Positions 41,628-50,300 of a stretch of 64,000 nt of DNA are shown in pieces. Both the position numbers and the translations under genes were made by a program. Below the pieces are notes generated by a model that was not told where the DNA came from, did not search any database, and saw nothing but the letters and a program-made list of their open reading frames with translations. The stretch is from Streptomyces sp. HUAS ZL42 (GTDB lineage: Bacteria; Actinomycetota; Actinomycetes; Streptomycetales; Streptomycetaceae): the NCBI RefSeq assembly GCF_040782645.1, contig NZ_CP160403.1, positions 1,426,001 through 1,490,000 of the forward strand, written 5' to 3'. The stretch's first letter is position 1. Each line of letters begins with the position of its first letter.

Positions 41628-41825
41628 GCGGTTGCGGTAGGAGGACCGCAGCAGGCTGACGCCGCGGGCGGCGAGGAAGCGGTCGAGTTCGGTAGCAATG
41701 TGGCCCTTGTCCGCCAGGATCAGCCGGCCCGGCCGGGCGGCGGCCAGATGTGGTTCGTTGCCGATCAGGGCGGCCGGCACCTGCCGGTCGTCGATCTTGG
41801 GATCGGTCACGGCCCAGGTGAGGGT
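41628..41825 (-). pseudogene. IS982-family transposase fragment
   Basis: The minus strand encodes TDPKIDDRQVPAALI, GRLILADKGHIATELDRFLA and ARGVSLLRSSYRNR, matching the central DDE part of actinobacterial IS982 transposases (DPKxxxREV, LLADKGF, GLTLLRP). Only about 65 codons are recognisable; the N-terminal catalytic Asp and the C-terminal part are missing or scrambled. Its 5' end abuts the DUF2637 fragment in another frame, so an insertion or deletion joined them. Confidence 0.78.
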
Positions 41826-42207
41826 TCGCGGCGAGGGAGACGGCAACTCCCAGCAAGAAGGCCAACCAGATGGCCGATCGAGCTCGGCGGGTGGCAAGGA
41901 GCAAGAGGCCGTCCACCGACAGGGGCCACAACAAAGCACTCACCGTGTCCGCTCCGCCTTGCAGAGCGAACTCCCGCTGATGCACGTACGAATCGCAGGC
42001 GGCGGCCCCTGCGACGACGAGCGCACACAGGGGCCGCAACCACACTTCGAGACCCACTGCACGTCGGCCGACAGCGAGTCCCGCCGCCTCTTCGAGCCGC
42101 CGCCTCATCCGGCCCTTACCTGCGGCACTGGGAACTTGGCGGACTCGTCGGTCCAACGTGCGCTGCCCGCTGAGCGATACAGCCCAGCCAGCAAGATCAT
42201 TGCGCAT
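41826..42207 (-). pseudogene. Truncated DUF2637 (Spd-like mobile-element) membrane protein gene
   Basis: From ATG 42207 (or 42108) the minus strand encodes a protein whose second half has two membrane helices and the DUF2637 text: DSYVHQREFALQGGADTVSA, LLWPLSVDGLLLLA and IWLAFLLGVAVSLAAN. Genes with this domain occur in actinomycete integrative elements of the pSAM2 type and related plasmids. The domain normally continues past SLAAN with a further helix; here it stops and the DNA switches to IS982-type sequence in another frame. The gene is therefore broken. Confidence 0.75.
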
Positions 42208-42307
42208 CTATTGCACAGTTGGCCGGGAACTCCCGGGAATTGCAGGGAAGTGGAGGGATGCGTTCCGCAGCCGTCGGCGCAACTTCCCAGGTCAGCAAGG
42301 GTGCAGC

Positions 42308-42350
42308 TCAGGCCCAGGCCGTCACCGGCACGAACGAACTGTCCTGCCGG
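42308..42350 (-). repeat. Right 43-bp direct repeat (att-like)
   Basis: This copy forms the 3' end of the GH43/AbfB gene, including its stop codon. It matches 28264-28306 at 41 of 43 bases; similarity ends sharply on both sides. The 100 bp before it (42208-42307) contain no gene. Confidence 0.9.
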
Positions 42351-43696
42351 AACAGATCCGTCCCGTCCGCCGGGTCCACTCGGAGTTGGTAGTCGTAGTG
42401 GCGCAGGTAGTAGCCGGGGTAGTTGTACGACTCGAAGCGGATCGAGCCCGCTGCCGTGCCCGTTCTGGCGATGAACGTCGCGTCCTTGGCGAAGGTCGTC
42501 GTGCCGTCGTTCGCGTCGAAGCGGCCCCGGAAGCCGTAGTGCCGCAGGTAGTTGCCGGCCGCGTCACGGAACGAGTAGCCGCCCGAGTCGGCGAGGCCGG
42601 CCACGACCGTGAAGGTGGACGCCTGCTTCTCCGCGCTCGTGCTGGAGCCGGTCACCACGGGGAGGTTGAGGAGGGAGGACTGCTCCTGCCAGTAGCGGGT
42701 GGTGTAGTTGGCGGACTGGAAGGAACGGGTCACGTTCTTCGCGAGGCTCACGCCGCCGGAGACCGTCTCCTTGATGACGGTGAAGTGGCGTGCGGTGCCC
42801 GAGATCGACGGCAGTGCCTTCGGGGCGCTCCAGGTGGCGAACGTGTCGTAGCTGTCGCTGTAGTAGTAGTTGCCGTCGCCGTAGCCGTCGAAGAAGAGCC
42901 GCCAGCCGCCGTTGTCGAGCTGCACCAGTGCCGGGCCCTCGCGGTAGCTGCCCCAGCCGGCCCAGTTGCCGGTCTTGGTGATCGTGTAGGGGCCGGTGAG
43001 GTTCGACGCGGTGCCGTACTCGATGTACTTCGTCGTCTCGTTCTTCGTGAAGGCGTGGTAGGTCGAGCCGATCTTCACGATGAACGTGTCGATGTGGTTC
43101 GGCCCTATGCCGGACAGGGCGACAGGTGAACTCCACGCCGTGAGCGAGGAGTTCGTCGCCTTCAGCAGGTACGGCGTGAAGATCCACTGGTCGCTGGTCA
43201 CCGAGCAGGACACGATGATGTTGACGCTGCCGTCGCTGTCGACGAACCACTCCGGCGCCCAGGCGCGGGAGAGGTTGCTGATCGGGACCGTGTAGTCGTA
43301 CAGGAACGTCCAGTTGACCCGGTCGGCGCTGCGCGCGAAGCCGATCGTCGTGCTGACGTCCTGCCAGGTGTGGGTGGTGTAGGTGATGTAGTAGTAACCG
43401 TCGGTGTGCTTGAAGGCGCTCGCGTCGCGAATGCGGTTGCTCGGCGGCGTGTAGGCGGAGGACTTCACCAGCCGGAAGTCGGTGGCGTCGTCGGACTGGT
43501 AGACGTTGACCGTGCCGTCGTTGCTGTTGAGGAACGGCACGATCGTGTAGCGGGTGGCGGAACCGCTCGGCGGGGCCGCGGCGAACGCGCTGCCGAGCAG
43601 GCCGGGTGCTTCGCCCAGCAGGACGGCCGAGGCGGGCAGGACGGCCATCGCGCGCAGCAGCGTACGGCGGGACGGCGTCGGGGGACGTGTGGACAC
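42308..43696 (-). CDS. Tat-exported GH43-like arabinofuranosidase with AbfB (CBM42) domain
   Basis: 462 residues from GTG 43696 (AAGGGAGAG upstream). The signal has a twin-arginine motif (SRRTLLRAM) and ends near AFAAAPP. The catalytic region (about 45-320) resembles five-bladed propeller enzymes of GH43/GH62: IRDASAFKHTDGYYYITYT, WAPEWFVDSDGSVNIIVSC and SYREGPALVQLDNGGWRLFF supply candidate acidic residues. The C-terminal 130 residues are an AbfB domain with repeated YLRHY(G/D)F/Y and FDANDGTTTF elements that bind arabinose side chains. It probably releases arabinose from plant arabinoxylan. Its 3' end is the right repeat of the island. Two palindromes lie in its 5' region. Confidence 0.88.
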   Translation of the reverse strand: MSTRPPTPSRRTLLRAMAVLPASAVLLGEAPGLLGSAFAAAPPSGSATRYTIVPFLNSNDGTVNVYQSDDATDFRLVKSSAYTPPSNRIRDASAFKHTDGYYYITYTTHTWQDVSTTIGFARSADRVNWTFLYDYTVPISNLSRAWAPEWFVDSDGSVNIIVSCSVTSDQWIFTPYLLKATNSSLTAWSSPVALSGIGPNHIDTFIVKIGSTYHAFTKNETTKYIEYGTASNLTGPYTITKTGNWAGWGSYREGPALVQLDNGGWRLFFDGYGDGNYYYSDSYDTFATWSAPKALPSISGTARHFTVIKETVSGGVSLAKNVTRSFQSANYTTRYWQEQSSLLNLPVVTGSSTSAEKQASTFTVVAGLADSGGYSFRDAAGNYLRHYGFRGRFDANDGTTTFAKDATFIARTGTAAGSIRFESYNYPGYYLRHYDYQLRVDPADGTDLFRQDSSFVPVTAWA

Positions 43697-44003
43697 GGGC
43701 GGCTCTCCCTTGGACTCAGGAGTCTCCCTGCGACTCGCGAGTTCGATATACCGAACTAGGTTCGGAAAGTCGATCAGAAGGTAGGGGTGAGGTCCGGGGG
43801 CGTCAATGCTTTGCGCAGGACGGGGTTTGCCCTGTGGGAAACCTGTGGCGGCCGGGATGACACGCTCCCGTAGGAAAAAGATCTCTGCCGCAGGGGGAAA
43901 GCCCTCTCTCGGACGAGGAAAGCCCTCTCTCGGGCGAAGGACGTTCCGCCGCCGCCCGCCAGAGGTTACCGTTCGGTAGACAGCGTCGTCCCGGAGGTGC
44001 CGT
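43697..44003. other. Divergent promoter region between GH43 and amidase genes
   Basis: The 307-bp gap has no gene. Its GH43-proximal half holds several palindromes (separate entry). The amidase-proximal half contains a direct repeat, AAAGCCCTCTCTCGG, at about 43900-43914 and 43919-43933, and a TACCGTTCGGTA-like palindrome near 43967-43979, a possible operator for the amidase. Confidence 0.5.
43741..43765 (-). promoter_or_regulatory. Overlapping palindromes, likely operator of the GH43 gene
   Basis: GTTCGATATACCGAAC (43741-43756) is a 5-bp inverted repeat with a 6-bp centre, and CCGAACTAGGTTCGG (43751-43765) is a perfect 6-bp inverted repeat with a 3-bp centre; they share the CCGAAC half. A further palindrome, ACTCGCGAGT, lies at 43733-43742. 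They sit 45-70 bp before the start codon, where a substrate-responsive repressor (GntR, LacI or IclR type) would act. The regulator is not in the window as far as I can tell. Confidence 0.5.
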
Positions 44004-45428
44004 ATGACCCTCGACCGTGCCGCAGGCCTGGCGGAGACCGCCCAAGCGCTGGCCGACGGAGAGGTGTCGTCCCGCGCGCTCGTCGAGGAGGCCCTCGCAC
44101 GGATCGAGGCGTCGCAGGGCACCCTCAACGCCTTCCGGGTCGTGCGGACGGAGGCGGCGCTCGCCGAGGCCGAGGCGGCGGACCGCGAACTGGCCGCCGG
44201 AACACAACGGCCGCTGCTGGGCGTGCCCGTGGCCGTCAAGGACGACATGGACGTGGCGGGCGAGCCGACCGCGTTCGGCTGTCAGGGCGCGCACCCCTCG
44301 GTCGCCGCGGACGGCGAGGCGGTACGGCGGCTACGCGCGGCCGGAGCCGTCATCGTCGGCAAGACCAACACCTGCGAGCTCGGGCAGTGGCCCTTCACCG
44401 AGGGGCCGGCCTTCGGCGCGACCCGCAATCCGTGGAGCGCGGGGCACACGCCGGGCGGCTCGTCGGGGGGTTCGGCGGCCGCGGTGGCCGCCGGTCTGGT
44501 GCCCGCCGCGCTCGGCTCGGACGGCGCCGGATCGGTGCGGATCCCCGCCTCCTGGACCCATCTGATCGGCATCAAGCCGCAGCGCGGCCGCATCTCCACC
44601 TGGCCGCGCGGCGAGTCCTTCCAGGGAATCACGGTCAACGGAACGCTGGCACGCACGGTCTCGGACGCGGCCCTGCTGCTGGACGCGGCGAGCGGCAACC
44701 ACGAGCGCGACCCGCACCGCCCGCCGGCCGTCGACGTCTCGGAGGCGGTGGGCCGCGATCCCGGCAGGCTGCGCATCGCGCTCTCCCTGAAGCCACCGTT
44801 CACCGCCGTCCCCGCACGGCTCCAGCCGGAGGTACGGTCCCGGGTCGTCGAACTCGCCGAGAAACTGGCCGCGTTGGGGCACACCGTCGAGGAGGCCGAC
44901 CCGCCGTACGGGCAGATCGGACTGACCTTCGTGCCGCGGGCGACGGTCGGGCTCTCCGAATGGGTCGCGGAGGCGCCCTTCCCCTCGCTCCTCGACCGGC
45001 GCACCCGTGACGCCGCCCGCCTGGGGCGCCTCCTCGGCGGGGCCCCGCTGCGGGCGGCGCGGCGCGCGGAGGCGGTACTGCACCGTCGTATCGGCGGGTT
45101 CTTCACGTCGTACGACGTGATCCTCGCGCCGACCACGGCCGCTCCCCCACCGCGCATCGGCTCGATGCTGAACCTGAGCGGTCTGGCCACCGACCGCGCG
45201 ATGATCGCGGCGTGCCCCTACGCCTGGCCGTGGAACGTCCTCGGCTGGCCGGGCGTCAACGTCCCGGCTGGTTTCGTCTCCGGCGGTCTGCCCGTCGGGG
45301 CGCAGCTCCTGGGTCCGGCGAACAGCGAGCCGCTGCTGGTGTCGCTCGCCGCGCAGCTGGAGGCGGACCTGCGCTGGCACGAGATCTGGCCGCCGGAGCC
45401 GGCCGTCGCGCAAACACCGGCCGTGTGA
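44004..45428 (+). CDS. Amidase signature family hydrolase
   Basis: 474 residues from ATG 44004. The Ser-cisSer-Lys triad is clear: Lys79 in VPVAVKDDMDV, Ser154 in GGSSGGSAAA and nucleophile Ser177 in GSDGAGSVRIPAS (the usual GSDIGGSIR here has Ala at the third Gly-side position). TNTCELGQWPFTEG is the usual neighbour of the triad. The enzyme hydrolyses an amide; substrate cannot be told. No membrane or signal segment. The stop overlaps a GTG of the next small gene, so they may be coupled. Confidence 0.88.
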   Translation: MTLDRAAGLAETAQALADGEVSSRALVEEALARIEASQGTLNAFRVVRTEAALAEAEAADRELAAGTQRPLLGVPVAVKDDMDVAGEPTAFGCQGAHPSVAADGEAVRRLRAAGAVIVGKTNTCELGQWPFTEGPAFGATRNPWSAGHTPGGSSGGSAAAVAAGLVPAALGSDGAGSVRIPASWTHLIGIKPQRGRISTWPRGESFQGITVNGTLARTVSDAALLLDAASGNHERDPHRPPAVDVSEAVGRDPGRLRIALSLKPPFTAVPARLQPEVRSRVVELAEKLAALGHTVEEADPPYGQIGLTFVPRATVGLSEWVAEAPFPSLLDRRTRDAARLGRLLGGAPLRAARRAEAVLHRRIGGFFTSYDVILAPTTAAPPPRIGSMLNLSGLATDRAMIAACPYAWPWNVLGWPGVNVPAGFVSGGLPVGAQLLGPANSEPLLVSLAAQLEADLRWHEIWPPEPAVAQTPAV

Positions 45429-45454
45429 CGGCGTTCCGCCCCTACCCTGTGACC

Positions 45455-45673
45455 ATGGACGATGCGTCGATGGTCGGGCTCATGGGGCGGGTCACCGGGA
45501 CGATCGGGCCCGGGCTGGTCGGCGAGGTGATCGTCCGGGTGCGCGGCGGGGCCGAGCACTTCCTGGCCTACCCGGCCTCCGGGACGGACCGGATCGAGCG
45601 GGGCACGGTGGTGATGGTCGTGGAGTACCAGCCGCCCAGGACGGTCTACGTCACTGCCGCGTACGAGGGTTGA
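45455..45673 (+). CDS. NfeD-like OB-fold small protein
   Basis: 72 residues from ATG 45455 (GTG at 45425 and 45449 are also in frame). It is a single beta-rich domain, GLMGRVTGTIGPGLVGEVIV, followed by TVVMVVEYQPPRTVYVTAAY, like the soluble C-terminal OB domain of NfeD proteins but without the membrane part. NfeD and flotillin genes are commonly paired, and the next gene is a flotillin. It probably modulates the flotillin assembly; the link rests on genomic habit. Confidence 0.75.
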   Translation: MDDASMVGLMGRVTGTIGPGLVGEVIVRVRGGAEHFLAYPASGTDRIERGTVVMVVEYQPPRTVYVTAAYEG

Positions 45674-45813
45674 GCGCCGCGGCCCGCCACAGGTGAGCCG
45701 GCCTCTTCCCAGGTGAGAGGCGTCGCGTCAAGACTTCGACAAGGTTCCGTAAGCGTCTTCACCCCGGGCCTGCGCAGGAGCACACTCCCTTCGTTCGGTG
45801 CCGAAAGGGCACC

Positions 45814-47316
45814 ATGCAAAGGGGGCGTATGCCGATGGTTGTCGGCGTCGTTGCGGGGGCGGCGGTCGTCGCCGTCCTCGTTCTGATCGGTCTGTTCAAG
45901 ATGATGTGGCGGGTCGCCGAACCCAACGAGGCACTGGTCATCTCCGGCTCCAAGCACCGTACGGAGGGCCTCGAGGAGGGCATGGGATTCCGCATCGTCA
46001 CTGGGCGCGGCACGCTCGTGCTGCCCGGTGTGCAGGTGGTGCGCAAGCTGTCGCTCGACCTGAACGAGACCGAACTGCATGTGGACTGCGTGACCCACCA
46101 GGGCATTCCGCTCAAGGTGCGGGGCGTGGTCATCTTCAAGGTGGGCGACGACTTCGTGTCGATCGCCAACGCGGCCCGTCGCTTCCTCGACCAGCAGAAG
46201 CTGATGTCGGAGCGGGTGCACAACGTCTTCGCCGGTCATCTGCGGTCCATCGTGGGCGGGTTGACGGTCGAGGACATGATCCGGGACCGGGAGAAGCTCA
46301 CCGGGCAGACGCGTGCCGCGTGCGGCACGGAAATGGAGAAGCTGGGCCTGATCGTGGACTCGCTGCAGATCCACGAGATCGAGGACCCGACCGGCTACAT
46401 CCGCAATCTGGCCGCCCCGCACGCTGCGGCGGTGCAGCGGGACGCGCGGATCGCGCAGGCGGAGGCGAACCGTCTCGCAACCGAGGCCGAGCAGCAGTCG
46501 TTCGCGCGGATGGCGGAGGCCACCCGGGACAGCGAGATCCTGCAGGCGGGATATCAGGCCGAGCGCGACAAGGCGGCGGCCAAGGCACAGCAGGCCGGTC
46601 CGCTCGCCGCGGCCGCGTCCCGCCAGGAGGTCGTCGTCCAGGAGACCCGGGTCGCCGAACTGGAGGCGCACCGGCGCGAACAGCAGCTCCAGGCGGACGT
46701 CCGCAAGCCCGCGGACGCGATGGCCTACGAGAAGCGCACGCTGGCCGAGGCCGAGCGCGACGCGCGGATCTCGGCGGCACAGGCCAAGGCGAAGGAGACG
46801 GAGCTCGCGGCGGCGGCCGAGGCGACCCGGGTCAAGACGGCCGCGGGCGCCGAGGCCGAGGCGACGCAGGCCCGTGGTGCGGCGACCGCCGCGGCGACCC
46901 GGGCGACAGGCGAGGCCGAGGCGGCTGCCGCCCAGGCCAAGGGCCTGGCGGAGGCGGAGGCGGCGAAGGCACAGGGTCTGGCCGAGGCGGAGGCCATCAA
47001 AGCCCGTGCCGCCGCCCTCGCCGAGAACCAGGAGGCCGTCGTCGCCCAGCAACTCGCCGAGAAGTGGCCGGAGATCGTCCGGGCGGGTGCGTCCGCCTTC
47101 GGCAACGTCGACAACATGGTGCTGCTCAACGGCGCCGACGGCATGGCGGAGTTGTTCGCGAAGGCGCTCACGATGGGTGGCACGGGCCTGGGCCTGGCCC
47201 GTCAGCTGCTCGCGTCGATGAACCAGAACGGGCAGAGCACGAACGGGACTTCGGCGCTGAACGGGGCCGGGACTCCGCCCGCGCAAAAGGTGCCGGTGGA
47301 CACGGAATCGAGCTAG
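45814..47316 (+). CDS. Flotillin family (SPFH domain) protein
   Basis: 500 residues from ATG 45814. An N-terminal membrane helix (VVGVVAGAAVVAVLVLIGLF) is followed by the SPFH/PHB domain (WRVAEPNEALVISGSKHRTEG, RGTLVLPGVQVVRKLSLDL, TGYIRNLAAPHAA) to about residue 215. Residues about 215-410 are a long Ala/Glu-rich coiled coil with repeats such as AEAEAAKAQGLAEAEAIKAR, and the tail is Gly/Asn-rich. Flotillins scaffold ordered membrane microdomains. A 140-bp gap separates it from the NfeD-like gene, and a bidirectional hairpin follows. Confidence 0.92.
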   Translation: MQRGRMPMVVGVVAGAAVVAVLVLIGLFKMMWRVAEPNEALVISGSKHRTEGLEEGMGFRIVTGRGTLVLPGVQVVRKLSLDLNETELHVDCVTHQGIPLKVRGVVIFKVGDDFVSIANAARRFLDQQKLMSERVHNVFAGHLRSIVGGLTVEDMIRDREKLTGQTRAACGTEMEKLGLIVDSLQIHEIEDPTGYIRNLAAPHAAAVQRDARIAQAEANRLATEAEQQSFARMAEATRDSEILQAGYQAERDKAAAKAQQAGPLAAAASRQEVVVQETRVAELEAHRREQQLQADVRKPADAMAYEKRTLAEAERDARISAAQAKAKETELAAAAEATRVKTAAGAEAEATQARGAATAAATRATGEAEAAAAQAKGLAEAEAAKAQGLAEAEAIKARAAALAENQEAVVAQQLAEKWPEIVRAGASAFGNVDNMVLLNGADGMAELFAKALTMGGTGLGLARQLLASMNQNGQSTNGTSALNGAGTPPAQKVPVDTESS

Positions 47317-47342
47317 GCAGTCCGGGTTCTGACGTTCGTACG

Positions 47343-47377
47343 ACGGCGGTGCTCCCCGACTCGGGGCGCACCGCCGT
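47343..47377. terminator. Bidirectional hairpin terminator between flotillin and HTH-TPR genes
   Basis: ACGGCGGTGCTCCCC and GGGGCGCACCGCCGT pair over 15 positions with one mismatch and a 5-base loop. It lies 27 bp after the flotillin stop and 20 bp beyond the stop of the convergent gene, so it can serve both. Confidence 0.75.
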
Positions 47378-47396
47378 GTACTTGGGGGAGCCCCGC

Positions 47397-50300
47397 TCAG
47401 CCCTCCATACCGAGAGTGTCGGACAGTTGAGCTCGGAACTCCTCGGCGAGTTCGTGCAGCCCGGCGTTGTCCGCGGCGTCCGCGGCAGTGCGGACCAACG
47501 CAGCCAACTCGGGAACGTGCTCGTCGGGCGCCTGCGGCACGAGCCTCATGCGGATCTCCATGGCCTCCGTCAACTGTTGCAGCGTTGCGCTCACGTCGGA
47601 ATCGGTCGAGATCTCAGCCTTGGCCAGCTCGTGGAGCGCGTCGGCGAGCCGCGATTCGGCCTCGCCGGCGTCGCCTTGGCCGTACTCTCGGAAGGCGGCG
47701 ACCGCCTCCCGCAGCACGAGCACGGCTTCCGTGTTCCGGTTCATCTCGCGCAGCCTGACGCCGTAGCCGAGGAGGGTGGTGGCCGCCAACCTCGTGTCCA
47801 CAGGGGCCGAGGACTCTCTCCACTTGCGATGGAACTCCACGGCCCTTGCTCCTGCGTCCAGGGCCGCTTCACGGTCCCCCGCACGCCACCGGGCGACCAT
47901 GAGCGCGCTCAGAATCCCTAGGTAACTTCCCATGAAGCGGTCCTCGTCGCGGGCTGCACAAGCTTCGATCAGCGGGGCGGCCAGTTCCAGAGCTCGCATG
48001 GCAGTCTCCTGGCCGGACTCCTCGAACAGAGCCGCATACGCGGTCGCCAGGAGATGGACGAACGAGAAGCCGAGGTCGTCGTCCGCAAGGCCGTCGGCCC
48101 CAAGGCCCAATGCTGTGGCCGCCGCCTCGACGGTCTCCGTCCAGCGCTCGGCGTGGGCGTACGTCGCCGCCAGGTTGTACAGCACCGACCGCAGCGTCGC
48201 ACGGTGCGTGGCAGGGTCGGCGTCGTAAAGGCGACGCCGGATCTGGGCGGCCTCGTCGAAGACCCGGATCGCGGCGTCCGTATCACCCAGATTCACCGAA
48301 CGGGCCCCGAGATTGACCAGGGCGACGGCGAACTCGGCCTCGTGTGCCGCGGGATCATGCGCGGCCAGGCGACGCAGGATCTCAGCGCGTGCGACATTCG
48401 CTGGAAGTGCCTCCTCCGAGTGGCCTTGGGTCGCGGTCTTGGCGGCGAGGGAGCCGAGGAGCTGGGCCAACGGCACCGCCTGCTCCAGGAGGTCCGGCCC
48501 TTCTTCGTCCAGCGTCAGTCGCGCCGCCTCCATGGCCGCATCGAGCCCGGCGTCGGTGTGGCCTGCCTCGGCGTGGCAGCGGGCGAGCCGGTACAGGAGA
48601 TGCGGAAGGCTGACCTGCGCGTCATAGGCGCTGGGGTTCGCGTCCAGTACCTGCCGACACGTGGCAACCGCTTCCGCCACTGCGGACAGCGCCTCGTCCG
48701 TGCGTCCGGCGAGTCCCAGGGCAGCGTTCATGTTGCCCAGCGCGGTGACGAGCTTGAGGCCGAAAGCATCAGGATTGGCTGCGGCCGACAGCTTGTAGAG
48801 GGCCACCGCCTCCTCTGCGGACGCCACGGCGTCATCGTGTCGGCCCGCCTCCGTCAGCACTCCCGACGCCGTGTTCAGGGCCGCGGCAAGCGTGGGCGTG
48901 TGTGCGGCCGGCTGGAGCAGCGCCGCATTCCTGGCGACCTCGACCGCCTCCACCGCCAGACGCACTGCCTGCGCGACGTCCCTTTCCCGCAACATTCCCG
49001 CCAGATTGTTCAGCCCGGAAGCGAAATAGGGCGCATGGAGGGCGTGGTGTTCCGTGTACTCGCGGTGGAGATCGACGGCGCGCCGAGCGGTGTCGATCGC
49101 CGCGTCATGCCGCCCGAGCCGGGACAGCCGCAGCGCCTCGTTGCTCAGCGCCGTCGCGTAGTCGCCCTGGTAGCGGTCGAAGTCGGATGCCGCGAGTCGT
49201 CCGAACACCTCGCTCGCCTCGCGGCAGGTACGCAGCGCCTCCTCGTCCCTGCCGACGTTTGCCAGCCAGACGCCCAAATTGCGCAGCGACGCGGCGAGGG
49301 CCGGGGCCTGGTCAGCGTGGGCATCCGCGGGCAAAGAGCGCAGCAGGTCGACAGCCTGCTCCGTCGCCGAGAGCGCCTCCTGGAACCGGCCCGCCATCGC
49401 CAGCCGCCATCCCAGGTTGATCATCTGGTGCGCCCTGTTCGTGACATCGGGGGATTCCGCCGTGCGCCATTCGGTCAGGGCCCGTACGAGAGCGGCAATC
49501 CCGCTGTCCAAGCCGATGTGCCGCTGGGACATGAGGAGGTCCTCCACCGCCTCGCAGACACTCATGTCGATGTCCTGGAGGTCCGCGAAGCGGATCATGG
49601 CGGCGTTGCCCGCCATGAGCAGCAGGTGCGGGGCCTGTCTCAGGACGGGATTGAGGTGGGTGTGCACGAGGTGCGGCCAGCGGTGCGCCGCTTCGATCAG
49701 CACGGTGATCGCACGGCGGGCGGGGTGCGGCGGCCGCACTGCTTCGGATGCGGCGCCCAGCAGCAGGCGTTCGACGGCCGTAGCCGCCCACGGATCGCCT
49801 CGGTATTCGGGCAGGCCGTGTCCGGGCGTCTGCAGAGCCAGGAAGTCCTCGCCCAAGCGGTCCGGAGCGAGCGGTGCGAGGACGCTACCGTCGTCGGGCG
49901 GCGGATAGACCACCGAGTGGTCGTCCAACACCTCGGTGCCCTGGTCGGAGACTCCCGCGGCGCGCAGAAGCACAAGTCCGTCGTCATATGTGCGTGGCCC
50001 GCAGGCAGTCGCCGTGAACACGGCCCTGGCGAACTTCGCCGGAGGGGTGCGCAGGGGGTGTCCGGGCTTTTCGTGCATGCTGTGCCAGTAGTCCCGCTCG
50101 CGGTCCAGAAGGTACGCCGACAGGGCGAGCGGATCGGCTGGGGACCGCTCGCCCCGCGCGTGCGCGTCGACCGCGACGAGTGCGGCCATGTGTAGGCTCA
50201 GCGCGTGGGCGAACGTCTCACCCCCCACGTGCGCGGGAACATCGACGGGAGTCGCCTCGACGCCGAGTTCGGCGGCGAAAGCGTCGCGAGCGGCGATGAA

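Larger units (their letters stand above)
28264..42350. mobile_element. Putative integrated genomic island bounded by 43-bp direct repeats
   Basis: The ends are two same-orientation 43-bp copies (28264-28306 and 42308-42350) that differ at only two positions. Each encodes, on the minus strand, the last 13 codons and stop of an AbfB-domain protein; the right copy belongs to the intact gene at 42308-43696. Removing 28307-42350 would leave the propeller gene and the GH43 gene convergent with a 21-bp spacer, a natural ancestral layout. Cargo: LAL regulator, lanthipeptide locus, IS256 and IS982 scraps and a broken DUF2637 gene of the kind found in actinomycete integrative elements. No integrase is present, so it is a relic or has lost its machinery. 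The interpretation is inference; the repeats are seen directly. Confidence 0.6.
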
